A stretch of DNA of 5,526 nt from Gammaproteobacteria bacterium (GTDB taxonomy: Bacteria > Pseudomonadota > Gammaproteobacteria > SZUA-152), in NCBI GenBank assembly GCA_030599435.1, contig JAUVNZ010000118.1:1-5526 (forward strand), read 5' to 3'. Positions 5,379 through 5,526 of the stretch are shown here, in pieces; position 1 is the first letter of the stretch, and every line of letters begins with the position of its first letter. A program made the translations under genes and the position numbers. Under the pieces are notes generated by a model. The model made no database searches. It was not told where the DNA came from and saw only the letters and a list, made by a program, of their open reading frames with translations.

Positions 5379-5526
5379 TTAAAGACCATAGTCCAGCTTG
5401 TCATGATCTGCCGTATTTGAGCTGGCATCTTTTGCGGATTTAATAGCACGAACAAGTTCGGCATGTTCTTGGCCGCCTTCACCTGAGCGCATATACAATT
5501 CGGCGGCATGCATTACGTTCTCTAAC
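5379..5526 (-). CDS. C-terminal end of an unidentified minus-strand gene (start outside window)
   Basis: On the minus strand the frame is open from the right edge to a TAA whose plus-strand complement is TTA 5379-5381, giving 48 residues. It reads LENVMHAAELYMRSGEGGQE, then HAELVRAIKSAKD, and ends HDKLDYGL. The residues are hydrophilic and mostly helix-forming, with no recognisable domain. Another minus-strand frame runs into a stop within about 16 codons, so this frame is the best candidate for coding, and the length, composition and convergent layout fit a real 3' end. The start lies outside the window; the internal ATGs should not be taken as it. I do not recognise the family. Confidence 0.6.
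   Translation of the reverse strand, partial: LENVMHAAELYMRSGEGGQEHAELVRAIKSAKDASSNTADHDKLDYGL

Overview
The window reads as a chromosomal stretch from a gammaproteobacterium, probably marine or environmental and possibly Cellvibrionales-like. This is inferred from the protein families, moderate base composition and Proteobacteria-style protein sequence; no rRNA or other strong taxonomic marker is present. Coding density is high. I see no insertion sequence, tRNA, CRISPR array or phage gene, and no strong evidence of a previously undescribed system.

Layout. (1) Bases 1-863 hold the 3' part of an FAD-dependent glycerol-3-phosphate dehydrogenase gene (GlpD family) that enters from the left. 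It stops where longer GlpD proteins would go on into a C-terminal cap domain. (2) Bases 864-1085 are an intergenic stretch that becomes very AT-rich. It holds candidate promoter elements and short repeats ahead of the next gene. (3) Bases 1086-3466 form a tight, probably co-transcribed set: a LysR-type regulator of the CysL/YeiE/CbbR-like subgroup, a 130-residue protein of unknown function 12 bases later, and an AI-2E/PerM-family membrane transporter whose start codon overlaps the previous stop. (4) Bases 3467-3566 carry a possible 30-codon micro-ORF, whose ATG overlaps the transporter stop. (5) Bases 3567-5321 encode a complete 584-residue GspE/PilB/MshE-family ATPase with an N-terminal MshEN-like region and an intact C-terminal motor, but no pilus or secretion partner gene in view. 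(6) Bases 5379-5526 hold the 3' end of a convergent minus-strand gene of unknown product.

How the genes relate. The regulator, small protein and transporter look like one transcription unit by spacing, with the AT-rich region before the regulator as the likely control point. The assembly ATPase lies on the same strand 100 bases after the transporter and could be read through or have its own weak promoter. A functional link between transporter and ATPase is not shown by the sequence. The items most worth checking are the small unknown protein, the micro-ORF at the transporter-ATPase junction, the orphan ATPase with altered ligand-motif residues, and the capless GlpD.
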